DNA from: Clostridia bacterium
GTDB taxonomy: Bacteria; Bacillota; Clostridia; Acetivibrionales; DSM-2933
Assembly: GCA_026418275.1 (NCBI GenBank)
Contig: JAOABQ010000087.1
Location: forward strand, 62,001 to 126,000
Direction of reading: 5' to 3'
Length of the DNA: 64,000 nucleotides
The notes below the pieces were generated by a model. It made no database searches. It was not told the DNA's origin and was given only the letters and a program-made list of their open reading frames with translations. The position numbers and the translations under genes were made by a program. Positions within the stretch are counted from its first letter, which is position 1. Each line of letters starts with the position of its first letter. Below, one piece after another: positions 31,215 through 40,681 of this stretch.

Positions 31215-31771
31215 ATTGCGAACAGGCAAACGAAATGATGATGAAACACTTTGACGGTGTAATGAATGATATTGAGAATGCTCAGTTTAAACAACACTTA
31301 AAAATATGTAATACCTGCAGTTTGGGATTTGCATCTTTAAGTGAAGTGTTCAGTACATTAGAGGAAGATGGAAATGTAGAACCTCCGGAAGAATTTGAAG
31401 AAAAAGTAATGGAAAGAGTACATTCGGTAGCGGCAAAACGGACTGAAAATATCAAGCGCAGCAGGATTTTAGTATATTGTGCGGCAGGGATTTCCTTGAT
31501 TGCTTTAGCCGCAGCATTGGCAGTCAATCTAGGTGGAATAACGGATTCTATCGGTTCCTTTGTTAGCGATGTTGTTACCTTATATAATATCGCTACTGTT
31601 ACAGCAAATCAAATATTTAAGGTATTTTCAGAGATGCTGAAAACCTATAATTATTACATTGCAGCAATGATGTTTATGTTTCTGGTTATACAGAAGCTGG
31701 CAATGAATATCCGGAAACAAGGCCGGCTGAGAGAGATGTATGCTTCTTTGTCAAAATATTATAAAAGATAA
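31211..31771 (+). CDS. Zinc-finger anti-sigma factor, membrane-anchored
   Basis: 186 residues, overlapping the sigma gene by ATGA, which implies coupled translation. The N-terminus has the anti-sigma zinc motif HxxxCxxC (His29, Cys33, Cys36) with Cys3 upstream. A membrane helix follows at about residues 85-105 and a second hydrophobic stretch at about 143-162. It would hold the sigma factor at the membrane until a signal releases it. The part outside the membrane is short and does not suggest a ligand. Confidence 0.88.
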   Translation: MNCEQANEMMMKHFDGVMNDIENAQFKQHLKICNTCSLGFASLSEVFSTLEEDGNVEPPEEFEEKVMERVHSVAAKRTENIKRSRILVYCAAGISLIALAAALAVNLGGITDSIGSFVSDVVTLYNIATVTANQIFKVFSEMLKTYNYYIAAMMFMFLVIQKLAMNIRKQGRLREMYASLSKYYKR

Positions 31772-31810
31772 AAGGTTAAAATTAAAAATTAAAGAATTAA
31801 AAAATTGGTT

Positions 31811-31838
31811 AAACCGCCTGATTCAGGTGGTTTTTTTG
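31811..31838 (+). terminator. Terminator after the sigma/anti-sigma pair
   Basis: AAACCGCCTG and CAGGTGGTTT pair with one G-U around an ATT loop, followed by a run of T's. A clear intrinsic terminator. Confidence 0.9.
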
Positions 31839-32099
31839 ATTATATGGATATACTTGGAATTAAGGAGGTTGGTGAATTTTCTTGCTATAAAGATCGAGAA
31901 AATGAATTCATATGAATAAATTGAATTTTCACAATATTAAATCAAGGAAATTGAAGCGCGATGTAAATTCTTTACCGCGTTCAATATAGTACCATACTCA
32001 TTTTTCTTTATGAGAGAACAAAATCGTAAAATTTAGAAAATTAAACAATGAATACTTATATCGCTTGCAACCATACTAAATCAAAGGAGGTGTTTTAAT

Positions 32100-32459
32100 A
32101 TGGTTGCGGATCAAAGAGAAAATACACCACAAAATGCAGAAAAAGAGGATAATAACTCAATCCAAATTAAAAGACTGACGATGGACCGATACGGAAGAAT
32201 CAAGGGGAATACAAGAAATGCTGCGGCTATTCCCTTCAATACCAAGACTTTTATTGTTTTGGGATGGATCAGTGCAGCTTTCACTGCCTTTGTAAATCCG
32301 TTGTTTGGTGCCCCGGGGGTTTTATTCGGCATGTTGGCAAACAGAAATTTAAAAGGAGTAGGAAATCCGGTGATTATAACCAATATTTTGTTTGCAGCGA
32401 TTAATATTGTTTTTGGACTATTTCTTATAGCCCTTGTGAGAAGAATGGTGGGATATTGA
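32100..32459 (+). CDS. Unrecognised small membrane protein
   Basis: 119 residues. The first 47 are polar (KRLTMDRYGRIKGNTRN), then two membrane helices at about residues 48-70 and 88-113, joined by a short loop with GVLFGMLANRNLKG. A strong AAAGGAGG precedes the ATG, so it is probably expressed. The Gly-rich helix pair recalls DUF4190-type two-helix proteins, but I cannot place it in a family. The 260 bases upstream hold no gene. Confidence 0.7.
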   Translation: MVADQRENTPQNAEKEDNNSIQIKRLTMDRYGRIKGNTRNAAAIPFNTKTFIVLGWISAAFTAFVNPLFGAPGVLFGMLANRNLKGVGNPVIITNILFAAINIVFGLFLIALVRRMVGY

Positions 32460-32562
32460 CCTAAGTAGCTGCTTCCTTGAAATATAAAAATAAGAAAAGC
32501 GGGAAATATAGATTTTATATAGCCTGCTTTTCTTTAAAACCTGGTGTTTAGGAGGTGTTCTA

Positions 32563-33447
32563 ATGATTAAAAAAAGTTTTGTTTTTATATTAATGGTATC
32601 TCTTTGTATTTTCATAACCGGTTGTAGTGCAAATGAGGGAAACAAGCCCGAACAGCCGGTGCCTAAAAGATTAAATATTCAGGTTGAAGAGCGAAAAGTA
32701 AAGAATAATGTTTACCTTCAGGATAAGAATTTGAGCGGGTTCAAAGAAAGCGAGCTACGTGAGCTGCTGAAAACATATGAGGAAAAACTTAATAAACAGC
32801 CTAAAAATGCGATATTAGATGAAAGAAAGTGGAATATAATAGAAAGTGAAAGAAAAGGGAAAAGGGTAAAGGTTGAGGAAACTGTAAATTTACTGCTTAA
32901 TGCATCGGAAGGGGAAAAGCATAAGCTCCTTGTGGAGGAAATAAAACCTTCGGTTACAAAAAAAATGCTGATGAGCAGAATAAAGGAAATAAGCAGTTTT
33001 TCAACACCCCTATTGGATAAACGGGAGGGAAGAATTACGAATATAGAAATTGCCTCTGAAAAAATAAATTATAAACAGCTGAGCCCGGGAGAAGAGTTTT
33101 CGTTTAACCGGACAGTGGGTAGAAGATCAGAGGAAAAAGGATATGAGGAAGCACCCATTATCATTAAAACGGAAAACGGCTTTAAAAAGGGGGTTGGCGT
33201 AGGGGGCGGTGTGTGCCAGTTGGCAACTACCATTTATAATGCGGTTGAAAATGCAGGGTTTGAAATTACAGAAAGGCATATACATTCCAAAGGGGTAGGC
33301 TATGTGCCGAAAGGACAGGATGCAACCGTATCTTATGGTTCTGTGGACTTTAAATTCATAAACAACAAATCCTATCCCATCATGATCAAAGTAGACCGGG
33401 ATAAAAAGAATTTAACCATTACCATACTGGGAAATACAAACGGGTAA
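32563..33447 (+). CDS. VanW family lipoprotein
   Basis: 294 residues. A lipoprotein signal peptide ends at the lipobox FITGC (Cys21). The C-terminal half is a VanW domain: LSPGEEFSFNRTVG, GGGVCQLATTIYNAV, and ERHIHSKGVGYVPKGQDATVSY. VanW domains occur in some vancomycin-resistance clusters and widely in Clostridia, with unknown biochemical role at the cell wall. There is no resistance gene nearby, so this alone is not evidence of resistance. AGGAGGTG supports the start. Confidence 0.9.
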   Translation: MIKKSFVFILMVSLCIFITGCSANEGNKPEQPVPKRLNIQVEERKVKNNVYLQDKNLSGFKESELRELLKTYEEKLNKQPKNAILDERKWNIIESERKGKRVKVEETVNLLLNASEGEKHKLLVEEIKPSVTKKMLMSRIKEISSFSTPLLDKREGRITNIEIASEKINYKQLSPGEEFSFNRTVGRRSEEKGYEEAPIIIKTENGFKKGVGVGGGVCQLATTIYNAVENAGFEITERHIHSKGVGYVPKGQDATVSYGSVDFKFINNKSYPIMIKVDRDKKNLTITILGNTNG

Positions 33448-33457
33448 AATAAAATTA

Positions 33458-33486
33458 TTGTCGAAAAAACTTTTTTTTTGTATAAT
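33458..33486 (+). promoter_or_regulatory. Promoter for the HPr-like/enzyme I-like pair
   Basis: TTGTCG (33458-33463), a 17-base spacer, and a perfect TATAAT (33481-33486). It lies just after the VanW gene and leaves a leader of about 155 bases. Confidence 0.68.
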
Positions 33487-33648
33487 TAGAAATGGTCAGC
33501 GTACAAATAGGTAATTATGTGGAATGATTTTACTTACATGACGTCATTTTCAATATTATACAGACAAAGTATTTGCAATGTTGACAAAACGCTGAGGATT
33601 TTATTTAATATATTATTATTATGCAATTTAAGAAAGTGAGGTGTATCC

Positions 33649-33918
33649 ATGGTTAACAAAGAAGTAGTGATAATGAGTCCTTCAGGGCTGGAATCAAAAC
33701 CTGCAGCAATGTTCATACAGAAGGCTTCCAGCTATAAGTCCAATATTTGGATAGAAAAAGGGGAACGAAAAGCCAATGCAAAGAGCTTATTGGGCCTTTT
33801 GTCTTTAAGTATCGGAAATGGAACAAAAGTTGTTTTAACTGCTGAAGGTGAGGATGAACAAAAGGCTGTACAGGAGTTGGAGGAGTATTTAACAACCGGT
33901 ATCAGAGGAAATGTATAA
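33649..33918 (+). CDS. HPr-like phosphocarrier lacking the catalytic histidine (Crh-like)
   Basis: 89 residues with the full HPr fold. In ordinary HPr the active site reads GLHARPA with His15; here it reads GLESKPA, with Glu at exactly position 15 (codon GAA). The regulatory serine is retained at position 46 (AKSLLGLLSLSIG). This is the same combination as Bacillus Crh, which has Gln15 and Ser46 and works only in regulation through HPr kinase and CcpA. So this protein should not carry phosphate between enzyme I and sugar transporters. It is followed at once by an enzyme I paralogue, which is the puzzling part. Confidence 0.88.
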   Translation: MVNKEVVIMSPSGLESKPAAMFIQKASSYKSNIWIEKGERKANAKSLLGLLSLSIGNGTKVVLTAEGEDEQKAVQELEEYLTTGIRGNV

Positions 33919-33921
33919 AAC

Positions 33922-35655
33922 ATGGATAAATTCACTTTGGAAGGTGTGTCGGTTTCAGAAGGTATTGGAATTGGGGAAATATTTATCCTGCAGCAGGAAA
34001 ATTTTATCATAAATAGAAGCAGCATAAAAGAAAACCAGATAAATGAAGAAATTGCCAAACTGGAGTTGGCGATTGATAGAACTCTGTATGAAATATGCGA
34101 TTTAAGAGATGAATTGAGAAATAGGCTGGAAAGACAGGAGAGTCTTATTTTTGAAGCCTATAAATCCATTTTGGAAGATAGGTATTTTATTCAGGAAATC
34201 AAGGATATTATACACGATACAATGTGTTTTGCCGATAACGCGGTGGATATTTGTATCAAGGGTTATATCAAGGCAATTGAGGATAGTCATAATGACTATG
34301 CAAAGCAGAGTATCTATGATTTGAATGACATTTGTACCAGAATCATAAAAAATTTAAATGGTGAACCGGAAAACAAGGGAAACATCGAAAAGATTTATCA
34401 TAAACAGATTGTAGTTCTAAAACAATTAACACCTTCAATTGCCGCAATATTGGGAAAGAAAAAAGTAATGGGAATTGTTGCAGATGGGGGTATTTCTTAT
34501 TTATCCCACGCCGCAATTATTCTCAGGGGTCTGGGCATTCCGGCGCTAAGCGGAATAAAATATGATGAGGCAAACCGGTTTAAAAGTAAAATGGCGGTCA
34601 TTGACGGGGGACAGGGGAAATTAATCATAAATCCGTTAAAACCGGAACTTGATCATTACCGTGAAATATTAAAAAATAATATTAGAAAGCAAAGATATCT
34701 TTTTTGGAAAAAAAATAAGCCGGCGATGACCAAAGATGAGCATAGAATTACTTTATCGGCAAACATCAACAGCATCGAAGAATGTGATGTGGTATTGGAT
34801 AACCGTGCAGATGGCATCGGTTTGGTAAGGACGGAGATCCTGTTTATCAACCATTCGAAAATGCCCAACGAAAAGGAGCAGTTTGCAGCTTATACCAAAA
34901 TAGCCAAGAAACTCAAGGATAAACCTGTCATCATCCGAACCATGGATGTAGGGGGGGATAAAGTTTTACGCTTTTTAAACAGTGAATCGAATTTATCTCA
35001 CCAATACTTAAGAGGGTTGGAGAGATCTTTAGCAAATAAAGAAGAAATTACGGTGCAAATCCGCTCGATTATCAGAGCCACCGAGTATGGAAATATCAGT
35101 ATGACTTTTCCTATGGTAAATAGGGCAGGTGAAATTAAAGAAGTTAAAGAAATGGTGGAAACAATCAGGATGAAGCTTTCGGACGAATATAAGAAAGCTT
35201 TTCCCAAAGTAAGGCTGGGTGCATTTATTGAGACCCTAAGCAGTTTAAGACATTTGGATGAAATTTTACAAGAAGTTGATTTTATAAGTATTGGCACAAA
35301 TGATCTTTTGCAGGAGTTCTTAGCAAGGGATAGAAAGAGTCAGGAACTGGGAAACAGTGAGTATCTCCATCCTGATTTTATAAGAATGATCAAAGGGTGC
35401 ATCGAAAAGGCCTGTCATTACGAAAAGCATGTGACGGTTTGCGGTGAAATGGCATCAGATGTGAGGAGTTCCGTTATTTTATTAGGAATAGGCGCGACAG
35501 ATTTAAGTGTGCATCCCTTGAAGATTTCAAAGCTTAGGGAGAGTTTTCGTAAGATTACCATGGAGGAAGCCAAAAACTTGGCCAGTAGAGTAATTAAGAG
35601 TAGTAGCATCGAAGGTGTAAGAAAAATATTAACAAAGAGTATAGGCAATGGGTAA
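33922..35655 (+). CDS. Enzyme I-like phosphoenolpyruvate phosphotransferase
   Basis: 577 residues, the length of PTS enzyme I. The phosphohistidine loop is GGISYLSHAAIILRG: His196 is present but the usual GGRTSH spacing is lengthened by two residues, closer to the PEP-synthase style. The PEP-binding barrel keeps GIGLVRTE, RTMDVGGDK, FISIGTNDLLQ and the catalytic Cys in VCGEMASD. It starts three bases after the HPr-like gene. It may phosphorylate a genuine HPr encoded elsewhere, or serve a regulatory PTS. I leave the symbol blank because the substrate is uncertain. Confidence 0.82.
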   Translation: MDKFTLEGVSVSEGIGIGEIFILQQENFIINRSSIKENQINEEIAKLELAIDRTLYEICDLRDELRNRLERQESLIFEAYKSILEDRYFIQEIKDIIHDTMCFADNAVDICIKGYIKAIEDSHNDYAKQSIYDLNDICTRIIKNLNGEPENKGNIEKIYHKQIVVLKQLTPSIAAILGKKKVMGIVADGGISYLSHAAIILRGLGIPALSGIKYDEANRFKSKMAVIDGGQGKLIINPLKPELDHYREILKNNIRKQRYLFWKKNKPAMTKDEHRITLSANINSIEECDVVLDNRADGIGLVRTEILFINHSKMPNEKEQFAAYTKIAKKLKDKPVIIRTMDVGGDKVLRFLNSESNLSHQYLRGLERSLANKEEITVQIRSIIRATEYGNISMTFPMVNRAGEIKEVKEMVETIRMKLSDEYKKAFPKVRLGAFIETLSSLRHLDEILQEVDFISIGTNDLLQEFLARDRKSQELGNSEYLHPDFIRMIKGCIEKACHYEKHVTVCGEMASDVRSSVILLGIGATDLSVHPLKISKLRESFRKITMEEAKNLASRVIKSSSIEGVRKILTKSIGNG

Positions 35656-35714
35656 ACTGTACTGTAAAATGTAGTAATATACAGTGACGGTTTTTAGGAC
35701 GGACGTGATCAAAC

Positions 35715-37562
35715 ATGTTTAATATACAGGAAGAATTAAAAAAATTGCCCGAGAAACCGGGCGTTTATATTATGAGGGATGAAAACAATGAAATTATATA
35801 TATAGGGAAAGCGGTAAGCCTTAAAAATAGAGTAAGGCAGTACTTTCAATCCCAGACAAATATGTCGCCCAAAACACGGGCACTGGTTTCAAGAATTCAC
35901 TGCTTTGAATTTATCGTGACCAATACAGAGTTGGAAGCGCTGATTCTTGAGTGCAACCTGATAAAAAAGCACAAACCCAAGTTTAATATCCTTTTAAAAG
36001 ATGATAAAAGTTATCCATATATTAAAGTTACTATGAATGAAGAATATCCCCGTGTCTTTATGACCCGGAGGCTTGAAAAGGATGGAGCGAAATATTTTGG
36101 GCCCTATTCAAATGTTTTGGCGGTCAGGGAAACCCTTGACTTGCTAAAGAAGCTCTTTCCCATCAAGGTGTGCAATAAAGTATTGCCGAGAGACGCGGGA
36201 AAGGAAAGGCCTTGCCTCAACTATCATATCTACCAGTGCCTGGGTCCTTGTCAGGGAGATGTAAACAGGGAAGAATACCGGAACCTCATGAAAGATATTT
36301 GCAGTTTTCTTGGAGGAAAACAGGAAGAAGCCATTAAAAGGCTGGAAGCAAAAATGAAAGAAGCTTCGGAAAATATGGAGTTTGAGCGGGCTGCGGGAAT
36401 CCGGGACAAGATAATAAGCTTAAAGCATATTGCCGAAAAGCAAAAAGTAATTTCAAGTGCAATGGAAGATCAGGATGTTATCGCTTTTTCCAAAAGTGGC
36501 GATGATTCCTGTGTCCAGGTGTTTTTTATCCGGGCCGGCAAGCTTATCGGGAGAGAACATTTTATCATGGAAGCGCTCGGGGAAATTGACGATCATGAGC
36601 TGATGACTTCCTTTGTTAAGCAGTTTTACAGCAAAGCAGCCTATGTACCGGGGGAAATACTTCTTCAAAGCGATATTGATGAGCTAAATATTATAGAAAG
36701 CTGGCTCAACAGTAAAAGGGGCACTAAAGTATATCTCAAGGTACCTAGAAAAGGTGAAAAGCTAAAACTGATTGAAATGGTTGCAGAAAACGCAAACATT
36801 GCCTTAAGAAATTTTAAAGAAAAACTGGAAAATGATAAAACCTTGGCCAAAGAAGCTCTTCGTGATATTGCGGAGGCTTTGGATTTAGACCGGCTGCCCT
36901 TAAGAATTGAAGCCTATGATATTTCCAATACGGGCAGTTCGGAAATTGTAGGATCCATGGTTGTTTTTGAAAACGGTAATGCTGCTAAAAAGGAATATAG
37001 GAAGTTTCGGATCAAAGGGTTGGAGACGCAAAATGACTATGGTAGCATGCAGGAAGTCATTTACCGTCGGTTTAAACGTGCTGAGGAAGAGAAATCACAG
37101 ACCCCGGAGAAGGAAAAAAAGTTTTCAAAACTGCCTGACTTAATTCTTCTGGATGGGGGATTGGGACATGTAAATTCGGTGAAAGAAGTGCTTCAGGAAT
37201 TGGCAATATCCATTCCTATTGCAGGGATGGTTAAAAACGACCGGCACAGGACAAGGGGATTGATCTGGAAGGATGGAGAAATTGATCTTTTGAAAAACCC
37301 CAAACTTCTTAAATTCGTTACTTCCATACAGGATGAAGCTCACCGTTTTGCAGTGGAATATAACAGAAAATTAAGGAACAAAAGATATGAAGGCTCGGTT
37401 TTGGATGAAATCGAGGGAATCGGTTCAAAACGGAAAAAAACACTTATAAAACATTTTGGTTCAGTAAAAAAAATAAAAAGCGCAGAATTGGAAGAACTTT
37501 TAGCTGTGGAAGGAATCAACAGGGCTGTTGCAGAAAAGATATATGAATATTTTCATGATTAA
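35715..37562 (+). CDS. uvrC: Excinuclease ABC subunit C
   Basis: 615 residues. GIY-YIG nuclease domain at the N-terminus (GVYIMRDENNEIIYIGKA), a UVR motif near residue 205 (EASENMEFERAAGIRDKI), the RNase H-like second nuclease domain (RIEAYDISNTGSSEIVGSMVV split around residues 396-415; DLILLDGGLGHV), and a C-terminal helix-hairpin-helix pair (IEGIGSKRKKTLIKHFGS). It makes the two cuts in nucleotide excision repair. The phosphoesterase gene follows after 14 bases. Confidence 0.97.
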   Translation: MFNIQEELKKLPEKPGVYIMRDENNEIIYIGKAVSLKNRVRQYFQSQTNMSPKTRALVSRIHCFEFIVTNTELEALILECNLIKKHKPKFNILLKDDKSYPYIKVTMNEEYPRVFMTRRLEKDGAKYFGPYSNVLAVRETLDLLKKLFPIKVCNKVLPRDAGKERPCLNYHIYQCLGPCQGDVNREEYRNLMKDICSFLGGKQEEAIKRLEAKMKEASENMEFERAAGIRDKIISLKHIAEKQKVISSAMEDQDVIAFSKSGDDSCVQVFFIRAGKLIGREHFIMEALGEIDDHELMTSFVKQFYSKAAYVPGEILLQSDIDELNIIESWLNSKRGTKVYLKVPRKGEKLKLIEMVAENANIALRNFKEKLENDKTLAKEALRDIAEALDLDRLPLRIEAYDISNTGSSEIVGSMVVFENGNAAKKEYRKFRIKGLETQNDYGSMQEVIYRRFKRAEEEKSQTPEKEKKFSKLPDLILLDGGLGHVNSVKEVLQELAISIPIAGMVKNDRHRTRGLIWKDGEIDLLKNPKLLKFVTSIQDEAHRFAVEYNRKLRNKRYEGSVLDEIEGIGSKRKKTLIKHFGSVKKIKSAELEELLAVEGINRAVAEKIYEYFHD

Positions 37563-37576
37563 AGGAGATTTTGTAA

Positions 37577-38284
37577 GTGAAGATATATGCAATTTCAGAC
37601 CTGCACCTGGCAATAGGGATTAATAAGCCGATGGATATATTTGGTGAAAAATGGTCAAACTATATGGAGCGGATAAAAAAGCATTGGGAAGAAACTGTAG
37701 AGGATGAGGACGTAGTAATTATCCCGGGAGATATATCCTGGGCTACATACCTTGAACAGGCGGTAAAAGACTTTGCGTTTATTGAGGCCCTTCCCGGAAA
37801 AAAGATTATTTCCAAAGGAAACCATGATTACTGGTGGACGACAATGAACAAACTGGATCAATTTCTTTTCGGGAATAATTTCCCAACCATTCGTTTTTTG
37901 CATAACAACAGCTTTCAATTAGGAAAAAACGTATTATGCGGAGCGAGAGGATGGAAAAGTCCCGGAGATGATGATTTTGACGGAGAGGATAGAAAGATAT
38001 ATCAAAGAGAATTGCAGCGGTTGGAACTCTCCTTGAAAAGTGCTGTAGAGATTACAAAAGAGAGAGAAATTATTGTTGCTCTGCACTATCCGCCCTTTAA
38101 TTCCAAAAAAGAGCCCAGCGGTTTTGTGGAAATAATGAGAAAATATCCTGTCCGGCTGTGTATTTACGGGCACTTGCACGGTGAGGGGTTCAAAAATGCG
38201 GTAACAGGGGAATATGAAGGAATAGAGTTTATATTTGTATCAGCAGATTATCTAAAGTTTAAGCCTCAAAAACTACCGTTATGA
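37577..38284 (+). CDS. Calcineurin-like metallophosphoesterase
   Basis: 235 residues. All metal-binding motifs are present: SDLHL near the start, PGDISW, SKGNHDYWW, ALHYPP and YGHLHG near the C-terminus. This set marks a two-metal phosphoesterase. The substrate is not known for this subgroup. It starts at GTG ten bases after AAGGAG and seems to share a transcript with uvrC; a role in DNA repair is not implied by that alone. Confidence 0.85.
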   Translation: MKIYAISDLHLAIGINKPMDIFGEKWSNYMERIKKHWEETVEDEDVVIIPGDISWATYLEQAVKDFAFIEALPGKKIISKGNHDYWWTTMNKLDQFLFGNNFPTIRFLHNNSFQLGKNVLCGARGWKSPGDDDFDGEDRKIYQRELQRLELSLKSAVEITKEREIIVALHYPPFNSKKEPSGFVEIMRKYPVRLCIYGHLHGEGFKNAVTGEYEGIEFIFVSADYLKFKPQKLPL

Positions 38285-38304
38285 TAAAATAAGTTCATTT
38301 TTTG

Positions 38305-38677
38305 TTGGAATTCTTCAATATGTTATGTTATAATGTAATGGCTGTTTGAAATCTATTTGGTTTAAGTAGCTTTTAACCCTTGAATAGAGTACGCAGCAAG
38401 CATTTTAGGGTAGATGCAGTAGTCAAATGCGATGAATTGATTATACGTTCTATAAGTCTGCAATCTCTTTTATTCGATAGGTTATTGCCATAAAAAGAAG
38501 GATTTTTGGAAACAGTTTTAGAAATATGTATTTGGAGGCTTACTCCAATTTTCATATTATAGATTATGCAAATTACTTTATGTCGATGGGATAAGACGGT
38601 AACCATGTTTTATTGCTGGGTTTAACGATATAAAGTACGATATATAAAAAACTAAATAATGGGAGGATTTGTTATAA
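38305..38677 (+). promoter_or_regulatory. Probable tig promoter and long leader
   Basis: TTGGAA (38305-38310), an 18-base spacer, then TATAAT (38329-38334) with a TGT extended -10 element. It would produce a leader of roughly 340 bases before tig. The leader has no gene and no leader class that I recognise; weak hairpins only. Confidence 0.5.
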
Positions 38678-39964
38678 ATGAACGTTAAGGTTGAAAATGT
38701 AGAGAAAAATGTGGTTCAACTTGAGATTGAAGTTGATGCGGAAAAATTTGAAGAGGGTTTACAGAAGTCTTATTTAAAGAACGCCCACAAGTTTAATATA
38801 CCCGGCTTTAGGAAAGGAAAAGCACCGAGAAAGATTGTTGAAAGGTATTATGGTGAAGGGGCACTCTATGAAGATGCCATTAATATCATTTGTCCGGAAG
38901 CCTATGATAAAGCCATAGAGGAAAATGATATTCATCCTGTAGACAAGCCTGAAATTGATATTAAGGAAATTGGCGGCGGGAAAAACCTCATATTCACAGC
39001 CAAGGTTACTGTAAAACCGGAAGTGGAGCTGGGAGAATACAAGGGCGTTGAAGTTGCAAAGGTTGAGGCCAATGTATCGGACGAAGATGTGGAAGCAGAA
39101 TTCAATAAGGTTGTTGAGAAAAATGCCAGAATCATTACGGTTGAAGACCGTGGTGTGCAATCAGGTGATATCGCGGTCATCGATTTTGAAGGGTTTATGG
39201 ATGGTGTTGCCTTTGAAGGCGGGAAGGGAACCAATTATAATCTTACCATCGGTTCCGGCGAATTTATTCCCGGTTTTGAAGACCAGTTAATCGGTACCAA
39301 AAAAGATGATGAAGTAGAGGTAAATGTTACATTCCCTGAAGATTACGGGAAAGAAGAGTTTGCAGGTAAAGCTGCAATGTTCAAAGTAAAAGTTCATGAA
39401 ATAAAAGCAAAAGAACTTCCTGTGGTAGATGATGAGTTTGCTAAGGATATAAGTGAGTTTGACACATTGGCCGAATACAAGGAAGATTTAAAAAACAAAC
39501 TTCTACATAAGGCCGAGCACAAAGCAGAACATGAAACCGAAGATGCTGTAATCGACAAAGTTACTGAAAATGCTACGGTAGAGATACCCCGTGCCATGAT
39601 TGAAAAACAAATCGATCATATGGTGTATGAGTTTGGAATGAGATTGCGCTATCAAGGTGTTGAGCTGGAACAGTATCTTCAGATGATGGGCATGAATATG
39701 GGTGCCTTCAGAGAACAGTTTGCAGGTAAGGCGAAAAAAGATGTAAAGACTCAGCTTACATTGGAAAAAGTAAGTAAAGTTGAAGAATTATCTGCTTCTG
39801 AGGATGAGCTTGATGAAGAAATTAAAAAGCTTGCTGAAAATTACAAACAGCCTGAGGAAGAATTTAAGAAACATTTAAAGGAAGATGATATAGAATATAT
39901 AAAGGGAAATTTGATTATCAGGAAAACGATAAAGTTTTTAGTTGAAAATGCAAAACTGGTATAA
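38678..39964 (+). CDS. tig: Trigger factor
   Basis: 428 residues. The N-terminal ribosome-binding domain contains FNIPGFRKGKAPRK; the FKBP-type prolyl isomerase domain spans about residues 150-240 (GDIAVIDFEGFMDG, GSGEFIPGFEDQLIG); the C-terminal chaperone arms are helical. It meets nascent chains at the ribosome exit. GGGAGGA precedes the ATG. It heads the tig-clpP-clpX order common in bacteria. Confidence 0.97.
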   Translation: MNVKVENVEKNVVQLEIEVDAEKFEEGLQKSYLKNAHKFNIPGFRKGKAPRKIVERYYGEGALYEDAINIICPEAYDKAIEENDIHPVDKPEIDIKEIGGGKNLIFTAKVTVKPEVELGEYKGVEVAKVEANVSDEDVEAEFNKVVEKNARIITVEDRGVQSGDIAVIDFEGFMDGVAFEGGKGTNYNLTIGSGEFIPGFEDQLIGTKKDDEVEVNVTFPEDYGKEEFAGKAAMFKVKVHEIKAKELPVVDDEFAKDISEFDTLAEYKEDLKNKLLHKAEHKAEHETEDAVIDKVTENATVEIPRAMIEKQIDHMVYEFGMRLRYQGVELEQYLQMMGMNMGAFREQFAGKAKKDVKTQLTLEKVSKVEELSASEDELDEEIKKLAENYKQPEEEFKKHLKEDDIEYIKGNLIIRKTIKFLVENAKLV

Positions 39965-40084
39965 AGAATCTTTGATATGAAAGTCAGCAGCACTGATTTT
40001 TGCTTAAATATTCAATATACGGGTTTATTTTGATAAAAACTTGGGAAACAATATGTCAGTAACATTATTTTAGGAGGGAATACT

Positions 40085-40666
40085 ATGAGTCTTGTGCCTA
40101 TAGTTGTTGAGCAAACAAACCGTGGTGAGAGATCCTATGACATCTATTCCAGGTTATTAAAGGATAGAATTATTGTGCTTAGTGATGAGGTGAATGACGT
40201 CACAGCCAGCCTTATTGTAGCACAGCTTTTGTTCCTTGAAGCCGAAGATCCGGATAAGGATATCCAATTGTATATCAATAGTCCGGGAGGATCGGTTACT
40301 GCCGGATTTGCAATTTACGATACAATGCAGTATGTTAAACCGGATGTATCTACCATCTGTGTAGGTATGGCGGCAAGCATGGGAGCATTTTTACTTGCAG
40401 CAGGAGCAAAGGGTAAAAGGTTTGCTCTCCCGAACAGTGAAATTATGATACATCAGCCTCTTGGTGGGGTGCGTGGTCAGGCAACAGACATCCGGATTCA
40501 TACCGAATGGTTAATGAAAATCAAGAATAGATTAAATAGGATATTAAGTGAAAAAACAGGTCAACCCTTGGAAAAGATTGAAAAAGATGTAGAGAGAGAT
40601 TTCTTTATGTCTGCAGATGAAGCGAAAGCCTATGGAATAGTAGATGAAGTGATGGTGAGAAGATAA
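40085..40666 (+). CDS. clpP: ATP-dependent Clp protease proteolytic subunit
   Basis: 193 residues. Catalytic triad Ser98 ([11 protein letters not shown]), His123 (IMIHQPLGG) and Asp172. The axial N-terminal residues ([22 protein letters not shown]) and the [17 protein letters not shown] stretch are typical. It forms the fourteen-subunit chamber that works with ClpX, which is encoded 15 bases downstream. The binding site is TAGGAGGG. Confidence 0.98.
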   Translation: MSLVPIVVEQTNRGERSYDIYSRLLKDRIIVLSDEVNDVTASLIVAQLLFLEAEDPDKDIQLYINSPGGSVTAGFAIYDTMQYVKPDVSTICVGMAASMGAFLLAAGAKGKRFALPNSEIMIHQPLGGVRGQATDIRIHTEWLMKIKNRLNRILSEKTGQPLEKIEKDVERDFFMSADEAKAYGIVDEVMVRR

Positions 40667-40681
40667 AAATGGGGTGGAAAG

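Noticed and set aside
32563..33447. Vancomycin resistance determinant
   Set aside because: VanW domains are widespread in Clostridia; no vanA/B-type ligase, vanH, vanX or two-component genes are here.
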